From: Henckelia pumila
Lineage: Eukaryota > Streptophyta > Magnoliopsida > Lamiales > Gesneriaceae
Assembly (NCBI RefSeq): GCF_033568475.1
Contig: NC_133120.1
Span: forward strand, 172,143,991 to 172,207,990
Reading direction: 5' to 3'
Length of the DNA stretch: 64,000 nucleotides
This document shows positions 22,752 through 34,716 of this stretch, piece after piece. Every line of letters begins with the position of its first letter. Position 1 is the stretch's first letter. The position numbers were made by a program, and so were the translations under genes. The notes under the pieces were generated by a model. It was not told where the DNA came from. It made no database searches and saw only the letters and a program-made list of their open reading frames with translations.

Positions 22752-24250
22752 AAACCCCCTCATACTTAGCTTTTGTTCGTCCTCGAACAAATCAAAAATA
22801 AATTAGAGATGAAAAATGTCAATGATTTACAACATAAAGTGGCTCATTCAAGACTTTTCAATTTATCAAATCTCGTCACACCCAGTCAAAAACTCATACT
22901 TTGAAAATCACAAGCCTCGCTTTCGTTGCAATTCAAAACTCGAACACTACCCAGAAAAAATCAACAGAATGAGACGTATGTAGTGCGAGTATCAGAACTT
23001 ATACTCCTCAAAAGTTATTTGGTTCAAGGATTTCTCATGTTTATTCATATTTTTTTTTTTCCAAATCCCCATATGCTTTTCTTTCACATCTCTCTCTACT
23101 AAATGTTAAACGATTATGACTCGATTAATAGGTCTTTTAAGCTTATATCAAAGGGGTTACTAGGGACAATAGTGATGTATCTGGTAGGCTCGAAAGGCTC
23201 AAACGATCCAAAGATTGCCTAAATCATTCCTAAGGCATAACCGTTCATATTTTTGCTTCAAGGACTAATAAGACAAGTTCTAGGAATAACTGCTTCAAAT
23301 TTTCTCTCTATTTTTTTATTTTTTTTCATGAGTTCACCTCTTACCAATTCACAATTAATTTGCACAAGTCTGACAAAAATGCATGAAATATGTCTCATAA
23401 AGTCAATGCAAAACTAGTACATATATATCAAAGTCTCTACCTTGCAACTACGGCTAATCTCATTCAGTTCTAGGCATGAAACAGTTTCTTAGGTGATAAA
23501 AAATCTAGCAAACTAATTGATATATCATGTAAAAAAAAGTGTGGTGCCTCAAAATATACCCATCTCCCTTTTTTTTTAAAGTGTTGCTAAGTGATTTGAA
23601 ACATAGTGTAATGAACGACCCACCCGCCACACTTTTAACATCAACATTGTCCTCAGTGTTAAATACTCAAAAAAGAAGTAAGAAAATGAGCAAGAGAAAA
23701 AACATTTTCCTGAAAAATTTCGACGACAATGAAATACAAGGAGCGGGTGGTAGCCTGAACAGAGATAACAACAAAACCAACCAAAACGCGTAAAGTAGAA
23801 AAAATGAGCACACAAGCACACACATAAGCTGCTAAACTAAATTCAACAGGAAATAAGCAAAACTGAAAGCATAACCATAATATCCATTAAACAACTCCAG
23901 CGAATAAAAGCGATAGAGTTCAACAACAGTTATAACGCAAGACATAACTAGAAGATGCCAGACTAGCCGCAAAATATGCCAAAAGATGCAAACACGACAA
24001 ATAAACCCCAAAACAAATACATTCAAAACCACCAACAAAAAAGCCTAAAATATTCAAAACAACACCAGCATAAACTACTCCAAACTACTCCTCATCGGAA
24101 GTAGAGGCTGACTCTTCAAGTTCATCCAAGGCAGAACGATCAAAAGGCGGAGCTTGAACGTCGGCGGAGTAAGATTGTGTCATATCATGATGCTCCAGGC
24201 GAGCCAACCGACTACTCAAAGCATACATACAATCAAAAATAGCAAAAAAT
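22752..24250 (-). mobile_element. 3' internal region of a Tat/Athila-like element, reverse strand
   Basis: Read on the minus strand this runs into the polypurine tract (TGTTCGAGGACGAACAAAAG) and LTR start at 22751. It contains GAGGACAATGTTGATGTTAA (about 23640), a typical motif of this element group, and a short acidic protein tail ending DELEESASTSDEE at 24085. No polymerase or integrase domain is present, so only the 3' end of the element survives. Confidence 0.55.
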
Positions 24251-25227
24251 ATATGGACCAAGTTCACCCGTCTCACGGAGAAACATTCGTGAGATCTTTT
24301 CACAAGATATCTATTATTAAAAAAGCTCATGTTTGAGTCTAATTTCAAATATCATTTTATTAAATGAAAGATCAATATTATAAATAAAACAAAGAAAACC
24401 TAAAAGAAACAAAAAAATATATAAAATTGTGGCTGCAGCCTCAATTGAAGTGTCCGTTGTTATGGGTGGAGTTTTACCGTCAAAAAATTTTTTTAAAAAA
24501 AATTACTTGCAGTTTTTCAAATAATTTTAATAAGTACCCCCTATAGAGTCGTAAGTAAAGGAATTCACTTCAACCTTGAGGAAAGTTTAGTATTCGAGTT
24601 TGAGTTCAATTTGAAGTTCGAAAATTTGTTATTTTAAACTCAAGTTCTATTCGATAGAAAGCTCGATTTATAGCTTGGTTATATGTTTAAATTAAATATT
24701 ACTATTATTATTGTGTGTTTGAATTTTTATTTAATTATTTTGTTAAAAAATAAATCGAGTTTTTTTGGGTTGATCGGGTTAGTCGAGTTCGGGTTGGGTT
24801 CGGGTTGGGTTGATGCACATATTACTTAAAAAAATTCCTTATATATATATACACTAGCTGTAGCGTGCACACACACACACACACACATATTATATATATA
24901 TATATATATATATATTAAATAAAAGGTCGCAAAAATCTCTCCAATAAAATAACTTCGGCTCGAAAAATACTTCGAAATGTTCAAGTTTGACTCGAGTTCG
25001 AAAGATTCGAATCAAATATTTTTTCGAACTGACTTGAAAAATTCGCGAATCAACTCAAGTCATTTACCGCCCTACTTGTAACCCCTCAAATCTCAATTAA
25101 TATTTTTCTATAAACTAGAAAAAGACATGCGACGCACATGGGAACACACTTCTACTGTTGATAAGACTTATTAAAGAAATTAGTTGAGAAAAGATTAATT
25201 TGCAACAACATAATGATTTTCATATTA
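24251..25227. other. Intergenic repeats, no gene seen
   Basis: AT-rich sequence. About 24256-24300 carries a GTCTCACGGA...TTCGTGAGATC segment like that near 51769-51905. About 24580-25080 holds degenerate GAGTTCGGGTT-like repeats on both strands around the microsatellite, possibly a decayed miniature element without clear ends. Confidence 0.4.
24867..24915. repeat. Compound microsatellite (AC)n(AT)n
   Basis: An uninterrupted AC run passes into a TA run. Confidence 0.95.
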
Positions 25228-25413
25228 TTTTAGTAAATACTAAATTTAACGTACTATAATTTATACAACATGAATTATAAATTGTTGGCAAAGGATCTTT
25301 CTCAAAAACTTTATTTGTTATTTAGTAAATACTAAATTTAACGTACTATAATTTATACAACATGAATTATAAATTGTTGGAAAAGGATCTTTCTCAAAAA
25401 CTTTATTTGTTAC
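25228..25413. repeat. 93-bp tandem duplication
   Basis: The segments 25228-25320 and 25321-25413 are nearly identical; one C/A difference was seen (GTTGGCAAAG versus GTTGGAAAAG). AT-rich and non-coding. Confidence 0.95.
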
Positions 25414-25499
25414 AAATAAAAATGAATTTATAATTGTTGAAAACATATTAATAATCAATTTTATAATTTTTTTTAAATGAGACATTGAGAAAATATAAT

Positions 25500-26580
25500 A
25501 TGATACGTTCGGTTTGAGTGTAGAAGGGGTGAATACACTTAAAAAATTGTTTAGTGAGTGTCGGTTAGAATTCAATCAGATTAGTGACTGCATTCTTAAC
25601 TTATCTTGGTGTTTATGCAAATTGACAAACAAATAAAATGTACGAAAATATGCCAAAGTGGATATTATGAACACTGATTTGAGATGTATGCAAACTAATA
25701 AATTAAAGAAAACTGATGAAAGGGCACGGAGAGATGTTTCTGGATGTTCGGAGATTTCAATGACTCCTATGTCATCTTTTATTCCTCCTCGGAATTGAAG
25801 GATAGTATTAGAAGACTTTGAATTTTACAATCAATTTGCAGAACCTTATTTCAAAACTATGAATTATACACAATTTTCTATCTTAGAACTACTAGTTACA
25901 ACACAAAGTCAGTCCTCGACTGAGTGAAATATGAGTGTTATACAACTCGATTTCAAAAGAACAAGATTGATCTTGTAAACGATCAGAATAAAGAAATTAT
26001 GAAAGTGTGCTTCGAGTTTCTTGATCAGTTAAAATCGTAGAGATTTGAAAACTTGGATATAATGTGATACTATTCTACTGCCAAGAGAGCTTACTCAACT
26101 GATCGAAATGTCTATTTATAAGATTGGATTCCAATGATAATAATATTTGAAAGTCATTAGAAAACTTGAATTATTTCTGTTGCACTGTTTGTTTCTACCA
26201 AGTCAGCATTCTTCTGTACAGAGGTACAATATGGGATCGCAGCGTCTTGTTGCAAAGATGTTAGTGTTAGTTGTACGGAAAACTTTATCCGCTGAGGTAA
26301 ACTGAATGATCTTCTGAATATTCCCGAGAGTTGATTTGGTGATCTTCAGTTTAACAGATATGTGGAAGATTAGTAAACTGATGGAGATCAACTGGAAGCT
26401 TTCTCATTGGGTAAACTGAAGTGTCACATAAACTGAATGAGCGAGCAGTTTACTTCCGATTTATTGTGCGATCAGTTTAGTGATTTTCATGCGGGTAAAG
26501 GAGGCGTTAGTTCAGTTTAGTCTTGTGATAGCTCAAATACCGAAACTTAAAATCTCCAACATAATATAGGCTTGATATCA
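25500..26580 (-). mobile_element. Copia-like LTR remnant, reverse strand (low confidence)
   Basis: About 25740-25790 matches, in inverted orientation, the segment near 62878-62930 (GTCTCCGAACATCCAGAAAC and neighbours), which itself looks like LTR DNA. The stretch has no coding sequence and is rich in TAAACTGA motifs between 26300 and 26530. Its family and borders remain uncertain. Confidence 0.4.
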
Positions 26581-27190
26581 TATAGAGTTATTCAAATAAA
26601 ATTTGAGAGGAGAAAAACACATATTTCATATATATTGTTGATAACTTATTTTACCACTATATATTGATTTATAAAAAATAAAAATATAATATAGATAATA
26701 TATTTTAAAATTTAAATTAAATTACTGCGTCAGATGTTTTGTTATTTCATATTTTGGAATTTTATCTCTTGCACGATTTTTGTTGGAAATTGTATTATTG
26801 AATGAATTGCAATTGAAATGGGCTTGAAAGAGTTTGAATTGATTAACCCAAATTGTTTGTAAAAGCCTTGTCCAAAGTATTACAAAATTCAAAATTTTGG
26901 TGAAATAAATTGGAGGGAAATGGGGAAATGGTAGTCCCACATTGGAACAACTCCAATTTGTTGTTCACCTTAATTAGTCCAACATTGGACTATGGGATTG
27001 GGCTCTTAGGGCACCGGATGTTTTGTAAAGGGGCAAGACGCTAGTTGATGCAACAAACACACACGCGCGCACGCGGCCGGCCGGCCGGCTCGGCTCGGCG
27101 TGGTGTGGTGTGGTGTGGTCTTCTGATCCGATTATTCTTTTTGAATAAAATTTATTTAAAATAATATTTTATTATTTTATGGAGTAGGCC

Positions 27191-27364
27191 CGAGCGGTAA
27201 AATATTACCGCGCGGGCGCAGCACCGCACATGCAAGACAGTGAGTTCAAAGCGACGTGCGCCCGCGCGGTTAAAAATTACCGCGCGAGCGCGGTACCAAA
27301 ATAGCGAGACAGTAGGTTGGCTTAAAGTTGGCCACTCGAGCGGTAGAAAATTACCGCCCGAGCG
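27191..27364. repeat. Three GC-rich palindromes in the copia 5' LTR
   Basis: Hairpin-forming units at 27191-27218, 27257-27292 and 27336-27364 share the core GCGGTAAAAATTACCGC with GCGC/GAGCGC arms. Only the first remains in the 3' LTR. Confidence 0.85.
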
Positions 27365-27461
27365 CACCTTCTGCAGAATGAACAGTCACGACTGTTTCTG
27401 GCATTTTTTTGTCATGGGTTTCATTCTTACGCCTTCAAACATGTTGTTTCGTGTATAAGAC

Positions 27462-27470
27462 TATATATAT
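27462..27470 (+). promoter_or_regulatory. TATA box of the copia 5' LTR
   Basis: TATATATAT in AAGACTATATATATGGTGG, conserved in the 3' LTR. It is the likely core promoter, placing transcription start near 27490. Confidence 0.6.
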
Positions 27471-27802
27471 GGTGGTTATAACACAGAAAACAGACATAGA
27501 AACATCTGATAACATACATTTCAGATTTCTGATTTCTCAAAATCTCTCCCTCACTTTCTCAAAGAAAAGTTAAAGCATATTTTCGTTCGTTGAAGTTCGT
27601 GATATTTGCTGTGCTGCTATATCACGATCGAAAGTCGTTGTATCTTAGAGACGATTGCCGCTAACGTTTAGCACTTGGAACGGGCAATTTCGTCTTGCGG
27701 ATAGAGAGTTTCTCTCGCCTCGACTGTGTTGATCATTTGCGTTGCTGTTGATTGCTTCCGACATTGAAGTTTTCAGAATTCAGAATACAACCTACTAACA
27801 AT

Positions 27803-27816
27803 CGCAAGACGAAATT
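27803..27816 (+). other. Atypical primer-binding site, complementary to the element's own LTR
   Basis: Two nt after the LTR end comes CGCAAGACGAAATT instead of TGGTATCAGAG. It is the exact reverse complement of AATTTCGTCTTGCG at 27686-27699 in the LTR (also 33041-33054 in the 3' LTR). The geometry suits self-priming of minus-strand DNA by the element's own RNA; this is inference. Confidence 0.6.
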
Positions 27817-27838
27817 TTGTATTTCTCGGATTCTGAAG

Positions 27839-30800
27839 ATGTCTACCGTTTCATTCACTCCGCTCGCTTCCGCCCCTGCACATGGAGAAAAGCCGCCAAA
27901 GTTTTCTGGTGCCGACTTCAAACGTTGGCAGCAGAAAATGCTCTTCTATCTTACAACATTGAATCTGTCTAGATTCCTGAAGGAGGATCCCCCCGTCGTC
28001 GTTGAAGGTGATTCTGACACCCAAAGGAGGACCGCTGTTGATGCATGGAACCACGACGATTTTCTGTGCAGAAACTATATTCTGAATGGCCTTGATGACA
28101 CTCTCTATAGTGTCTATTCATCAGTCAAGACGGCCAAGGAACTCTGGGATTCCTTGGAAAAGAAATACAAAACTGAAGATGCCGGTATAAAGAAGTTCGT
28201 GGTTGGCAAATTTCTGGACTTCAAAATGATAGACTCAAAAACTGTAATGAGTCAAGTGCAAGAGATACAAATTATCTTGCATAACTTATTGGCCGAAGGG
28301 ATGGAAATCAATGAACCATTCCAAGTCGCGTCTATCATTGAGAAGTTGCCTCCTATGTGGAAAGACTTCAAAAACTACCTGAAGCACAAACGTTAGGAGT
28401 TAAAACTTGAAGATCTTATAGTGTGACTTCGCATCGAGGAGGACAACAGAAATACCGAGGCCAAGTCACATAAAAAGCTGATGGAAACCGAGGCCAAAGC
28501 AAATCTAGCGGAGTCTAGTACGAGTCAAAAAAGGAAGCGCCCCCATGATGAAAAGCAAAAGGGGAAAGCGAAGAAATTCCAAGGAAGTTGCTACAACTGT
28601 GGCAAACCGAATCATATAGCAAGGGACTGCCGACTTCCAAAGAAAAATAACAAAAATCAGAAACCAAGGCAAGTGAACATGGTTCAAGAAAGGTATGTAC
28701 CTTTAGCACTTTCTGATATTGATCTTAGTGTTGTTATATGTGAGACCAACATGGTGGATGATCCAAGAGGATGGTGGATCGATACCGGCTCTACGAGTCA
28801 CGTGTGTGCCGAGAAAGATATGTATTCCACCTATGCCACCGTTGGGGATCGAAAGTTGTTCATGGGAAACTCCGCAAAGTCTGAAGTTGTGGGAGTGGGA
28901 AATGTGGTGTTGAAGATGACCTCTGGTAAAGAGGTGACGCTCAAAAATGTGCTGCATGTGCCAGACATTCAGAAGAACTTAGTTTCTGGTTCACTCTTGA
29001 GAAAGGCTGGATTTAGAATGGTATTTGAATCTGATAAATTTGTGTTAACTAAATCTGGTGTATTTGTTGGAAAAGGGTACCAAGATAGTGGTCTCTTTAA
29101 GTTAAATGTAATGAATGTTTTCCGTTTTGAGGCGAAGAATAAAGTTATTGGTTCTTCTTACTTTCTTGAAAGCTATGAATTATGGCATGAACGATTAGGA
29201 CATGTTAACTTCAATACGTTGCAACAACTTGCAAATTTAAATGTAATACATACATTTAAAATAAATCCACAAAACAAGTGTGAGATATGTGTTGAAGCAA
29301 AAATGGTTAAAGCTCCATTTCATAATGTCACGAGAAGTACTACGCCACTTGAATTAATACATACTGATGTATGTGATTTAAAAATGGTACAAACACGAGG
29401 TGAAAATAAGTACTTTATAACATTCATTGATGATTGCACCAGATTTTGTTATGTATATTTATTGAAAAGCAAAGATGAAGCGATCGACGCTTTCAAGAAA
29501 TATAAAACTGAGATTGAAAATCAACGAAGTTCGAAAATTAAAATGATTCAAAGTGATCGAGGTGGAGAGTATGTGGCTCCTTTTGAAGAATTTTGCTCAA
29601 CTTCGGGCATCATTCATCAAACGACAGCCCCTTACTCACCTCAATCTAATGGCATTGCAGAACGCAAAAATCGAACATTAAATAAAATGATGAACGCGTT
29701 GCTAATAAATTCTGGCTTACCTCAAAATATGTGGGGTGAAGCGATTCTCTCAGCAACACACATTCTAAACCGGATTCCAATCAAAGGAAAAGACGAAACA
29801 CCATATGAACAGTGGAAAGGTCGTAAACCTTCTTACCAATACCTCAAAGTGTGGGGGTGTTTGGCGAAAGTAGACGTACCTAAGCCAAAACAAATAAAAA
29901 TTGGGTCTAAAACGGTTGACTGCATATTTATTGGTTATGCATACAATAGTAATGCATACCGATTCTTAGTGCATAAGTCAACGAATCCTGATATACATGA
30001 AGGCACAATTATGGAGTCAAGGAATGCTGTATTCTTTGAAAATATCTTTCCATGTAAAGACAAGAAAGAAATAAGTTCGAACAAGCGAACTCATGAAAAC
30101 ACAATTAAAACTCCACAAAACAACGTGGAACCACGACGCAGCAAGCGTGCAAGAGTTGAAAAATCGTTTGGTCCTGATTTTCTAACATACATGTTAGATA
30201 ATGAACCAAGAACTCTTCAAAAGGCTTTATCAAATCCTGAGGCTCTTTTTTGGAAGGAAGCCATACAAAATGAAATAGATTCCATAATGCATAATCATAC
30301 ATGGGAGTTGGTTGATCTCCCTCCGGGATGTAAACCTTTAGGATCCAAGTGGATTCTTAAAAGGAAATACAAAGAAGATGGATCTATAGATAAATATAAA
30401 GCTCGACTCGTGGTTCAAGGTTTTAGACAAAAAGAGGGATATGATTTCTTCGATATCTACTCTCCGGTTTCTAGAATAACATCCATTCGTGTTCTCATAG
30501 CTATTGCAGCATTGCATGATCTTGAGATTCATCAAATGGATGTTAAAACTGCGTTTTTGAACGGAGAATTGGATGAAGAAATATATATAAAACAACCAGA
30601 AGGGTTTGTTGTACCCGGGAAAGAACAAAAGGTGTGTAAACTTGTCAAGTCATTGTATGGACTTAAACAAGCACCTAAACAGTGGCATCAAAAGTTTGAC
30701 ACTGCAATGTTGTCAAATGGTTTCACAATAAATGAATGTGATAAATGTGTCTACATTAAAGGTACTACAAATGCATATGTAATTGTTTGTCTTTATGTAG

Positions 30801-31744
30801 ATGACATGTTAATCATGGGTAGCAACCATGAATTGATTGTGAAAACCAAGAAAAAGTTGAGACAACATTTTGATATGAAGGATTTGGGATTGTGTGATAT
30901 AATTCTAGGGATTAAAGTTTCTAGACTTCCTGCTGGAATTATGTTATCCCAAACTCATTATGTAGAAAAGGTTCTTGAACGATTTAATGCCACAAATCAT
31001 CCTACGGCTAGAACACCTATGGAATTGGGTACACATTTAGCCAAAAATAGAGGAGAACCTGTTTCACAAGTGGAATATGAAAGGGTGATAGAAAGTTTGA
31101 TGTATTTAACTAACTGTACCCGTCCTGATCTTGCATATACCGTAAATAAGCTAAGTCGATTCACAAGTAATCCAAGTAAGGATCATTAGAAAGCACTAAT
31201 GAGAGTGCTTGGATATTTGAAATACACTTTGAGTTATGGACTCGTGTATACAAAATATCCTGCGGTCCTAGAAGGATATTGTGATGCAAATTGGATTTCT
31301 GACACAAAAGACTCCAAGTCTACGAGTGGATATGTGTTCACTATCGGTGGAGGAGCGGTGTCATGGAGATCCTCTAGACAAACTTGTATAGCTCGGTCAA
31401 CTATGAAGTCCGAGTTTATTGCTCTAGATAAAGCTGGAGAAGAAGCCGAGTGGCTTCGAAACTTTCTCGAAGATATTCCATGTTGGAATAAACCGGTGTC
31501 TTCCATTACGATTCATTGTGACAGTCAGTCAGCAATAGGAAGAACACAAAGTAGTATGTACAATGGTAAATCTTGACATATTCGTCGGAGACATAATACC
31601 ATAAGACAATTGATCTCGAATGGGGTTATTTCGGTTGACTATGTGAAGTCAAAGGAAAACCTTGCGGATCCGCTTACAAAAAGTATAAATAGAGATCAAA
31701 TGTACAAACTACTTGGAGAAATGGGTTTAAAATCCACAAAATAA
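27839..31744 (+). pseudogene. Ty1/copia gag-pol polyprotein with four in-frame stops
   Basis: A single frame of 1302 codons runs from ATG at 27839 to TAA at 31742. Domain order is copia type: gag (KPPKFSGADFKRWQQKM), CCHC knuckle [14 protein letters not shown] (about residue 251), protease IDTGSTSH (about 314), integrase HHCC and D,D,E core ([22 protein letters not shown], about 520-610), reverse transcriptase with [11 protein letters not shown] (about 986) and RNase H (CDANW, about 1149). Integrase before reverse transcriptase makes it Ty1/copia. The only interruptions seen are stops at 28394 (TAG), 28424 (TGA), 31187 (TAG) and 31574 (TGA), with no frameshift. It is defective as it stands but only lightly damaged. 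Confidence 0.95.
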
Positions 31745-32281
31745 AATATTTATAGCGGTAACCCAACCTTGAGAATTGAAGATCCCAAAACCTTGGTTCA
31801 ATGGGACAACTAAGTTATAAATATTAGTTTGAGTACTTGGAAAAATTACTTACTCATTCCTGGAACATCCAAGTTGACATAACCTGCAAAATGTGGTGAG
31901 GTTAAGTTTTTCTTTTAATGATTCCTATACCTATAAGGTGGAGAAATGCAGGATACTCTTGATAAGAGATCACCTATATAAGTGCAAAGTATTGGCCGCT
32001 TTGATTGCAACACTTATGAATCTAAGATATGGTCCAGGGCCGAAATGGACACAACGTGAGAACAAAATATGTAAGAGTATTGTTATGTAAGTACTATTGT
32101 CTTGGTTTACACAAACGGTTGACTAGTTCAAAACATCGCGTTACTATGCAACTAGTAAATCCGATAGTATTTTACTACGGTAGGTTCAAAGCCACAAGCC
32201 ACCTATCCTGATGTAACAATAACTCAAAATAATTTTCTAGTGAGAATGTTACTATACGTGAAATTCATTCATGTGGGAAAT

Positions 32282-33155
32282 TGTTGGAAATTGTATTATT
32301 GAATGAATTACAATTGAAATGGGCTTGAAAGGGTTTGAATTGATTAACCCAAATTGTTTGTAAAAGCCTTGTCCAAAGTATTACAAAATTCAAAATTTTG
32401 GTGAAATAAATTGGAGGAAAATGGGAAAATGGTAGTCCCACATTGAAACAACTCCAATTTGTTGTTCACCTTAATTAGTCCAACATTGGACTATGGGATT
32501 GGGCCCTTAGGGCACCGGATGTTTTGTAAAGGGGCAAGACGCTAGTCGATGCAACAAACACACGCGCGCCCGCGGCCGACCGGCCCGGCGTGGTGTGGTG
32601 TGGTGTGGTCTTCTGATCCGATTATTCTTTTTGAATAAAATTTATTTAAAATAATATTTTATTATTTTATGGAGTAGGCCCGAGCGGTAAAATATTACCG
32701 CGCGGGCGCAGCACCGCACATGCAAGACAGTGAGTTCAAAGCGACGGTACCAAAATAGCACAGAAAACATGGGTTGCATCCTTACGCCTTCAAACGTGTT
32801 GTTTCGTGTATAAGACTATATATATGGTGGTTATAACACAGAAAACAGACATAGAAACATCTGATAACATACATTTCAGATTTCTGATTTCTCAAAATCT
32901 CTCCCTCACTTTCTCAAAGAAAAGTTAAAGCATATTTTCGTTCGTTGAAGTTCGTGATATTTGTTGTGCTGCTATATCACGATCGAAAGTCGTTGTATCT
33001 TAGAGACGATTGCTGCTAACGTTTAGCACTTGGAACGGGCAATTTCGTCTTGCGGATAGAGAGTTTTTCTCGCCTCGACTGTGTTGATCATTTGCGTTGC
33101 TGTTGATTGCTTCCGACATTGAAGTTTTCAGAATTCAGAATACAACCTACTAACA
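32282..33155 (+). mobile_element. 3' LTR of the Ty1/copia element
   Basis: Preceded by a short purine tract (ATGTGGGAAAT), it starts TGTTGGAAATTG and ends CCTACTAACA (874 bp). It differs from the 5' LTR by point changes and by at least two internal deletions that remove palindromes two and three. The LTR pair and the full internal region make this a complete element. Confidence 0.95.
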
Positions 33156-34365
33156 ATCTTGACATCCGTTTTTTCTTCTTTTTGGAATAAGCAATATTTT
33201 CACCATCTTTAATGAAAATTCTTGTGGTGCTATCATCATCTATCATTTGTATTTTCATATATTTATTATTTTATTGTTTTATTTGACGACATGTTCTCTG
33301 TGAAAATATTTATATTGTATGACAATGTATATCGTATTGTTAAATTTATGATAATATTTTTTTCTTGAATAATGAACGTTTAAAAAACTACAAGTAAATA
33401 AATCTAAGTATTTTGATATTTAAATCTTCTAGCTAGGAAACTGGATCTTATTACCATTCACGTAGTTTTTAATTTTGATATTATCATAATAATTAATTTT
33501 ATAAAAACATCCTTATTAAATTTCTCAAGTGTGTCTAAACTTATAAGAACAAAATTGATAATACAAAATGAAAAACTTTGACCGTATAGTTCACACTTTT
33601 ATAATTGGTATAAATAAAAAGCAAATTGCATTTACTACCTTAAAAAATATCGGAAAACATAAACCCGCCATATAAAATTAAAGATTTATTCAAACCACGT
33701 TTAAATAAGGAACATTTTTTTCAATGATGATGAAACCTGTAGCGGTTATCCTATAGGCGGACTTAATTCGTAAATCCCAGACTACCGTACAACTTACAAA
33801 TCACGTTAGATTGGTAAATTGCACTGAATAAACCTTGTGTGACATGCTCCGAGATAGTGTTGTAGGAGAAATTGAACACATGACTATCAATAAAGAGCTC
33901 ACTTTGTACGCAGCAACTCGAATACTACTTAAATATCATTAGTTAAATGCTAGTTGTCCTTTATAAGCTTTGTAAAAAAAAAAAAAAAAAAAGTTTAGAT
34001 ACCCAAATTTCCCATAATTATTTTGCCACGAATAATGAGATTGATATTTCTTAAAACTAAGGAATTATGACATTCAAACATGCACGCGACCTCCTATATT
34101 TGCTCTAAGCCCTATATTATATACATGGAAAAACAGGACATTAACTATTGGCAATTACTTCCCCATGCACAAATCTCCTAAATCCACAACCACAAACTCA
34201 CCATTCATATTCTCTTCTACTCCTCCTATACAAACAACACAAATTCTTCTACTTTCTCTCCCTCCTTTCCGCAGGCGGGCTGAGGAGAAAGAACAACAAA
34301 ATTACCACAGATTATATAATATTCAACTAAACTCATCTCAATATTCTTCCATCAAGATCCAACTA
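33156..34365. other. Intergenic DNA upstream of the RALF gene
   Basis: AT-rich sequence with a poly-A run near 33975. TATATTATATACATGG near 34112 is a candidate TATA region for the RALF gene, followed by a CT-rich stretch typical of a plant 5' leader. No gene is seen. Confidence 0.45.
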
Positions 34366-34716
34366 ATGGCTTTCCGGGTCGGGCTTGTTTTCTTGTTGGT
34401 AGCCCTGGCCGCCATGCTCATGGCTGCACATTCCAAGGAATACACCGTCGACTTGGGGTTCGACGTGGAGACCGACGGACACGGGCTGGTGGCAGACGCC
34501 TTGGACATGGACGAGGAGATGATGATGGAATCCGAGTCGCTTCGGCGTCAGCTGGTGCAGAGCAGGTACATCAGCTACGGGGCCTTGAACAGGAACACCG
34601 TGCCATGCAACCGACGCGGCGCGTCTTACTATAGCAACTGCCGAGGCCACCAGCGAGCCAACCCTTACAGGCGCGGCTGCACCAGGGCCACCCACTGCGC
34701 AAGGAACAATCATTGA
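34366..34716 (+). CDS. RALF (rapid alkalinization factor) peptide-hormone precursor
   Basis: A 116-aa single-exon secreted pre-pro-peptide. RALF peptides bind CrRLK1L receptor kinases such as FERONIA and raise apoplastic pH to restrain growth. Visible here: a signal peptide (about residues 1-22, VGLVFLLVALAAML), an acidic propeptide (23-58), the RRQL site at 60-63 where subtilases of the S1P type cleave, and a mature peptide with YISYGALNRNTVPC and four cysteines (81, 92, 105, 111). Length and architecture fit the classic RRXL-containing RALF subgroup (RALF1/22/23/33-like). The start was chosen because it begins the signal peptide; an in-frame ATG at 34165 with no intervening stop would add 67 residues lacking homology. 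The gene is intact. Confidence 0.95.
   Translation: MAFRVGLVFLLVALAAMLMAAHSKEYTVDLGFDVETDGHGLVADALDMDEEMMMESESLRRQLVQSRYISYGALNRNTVPCNRRGASYYSNCRGHQRANPYRRGCTRATHCARNNH

Larger units (their letters stand above)
26781..27800 (+). mobile_element. 5' LTR of a Ty1/copia element
   Basis: The LTR starts TGTTGGAAATTG and ends CCTACTAACA (1020 bp). It matches the 3' LTR at 32282-33155 closely except for deletions in the latter. The U3 carries a (GGTGT)n run and three GC-rich palindromes. The 5-bp flanks are ATTTT and ATCTT, a target duplication with one mismatch. Confidence 0.95.
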
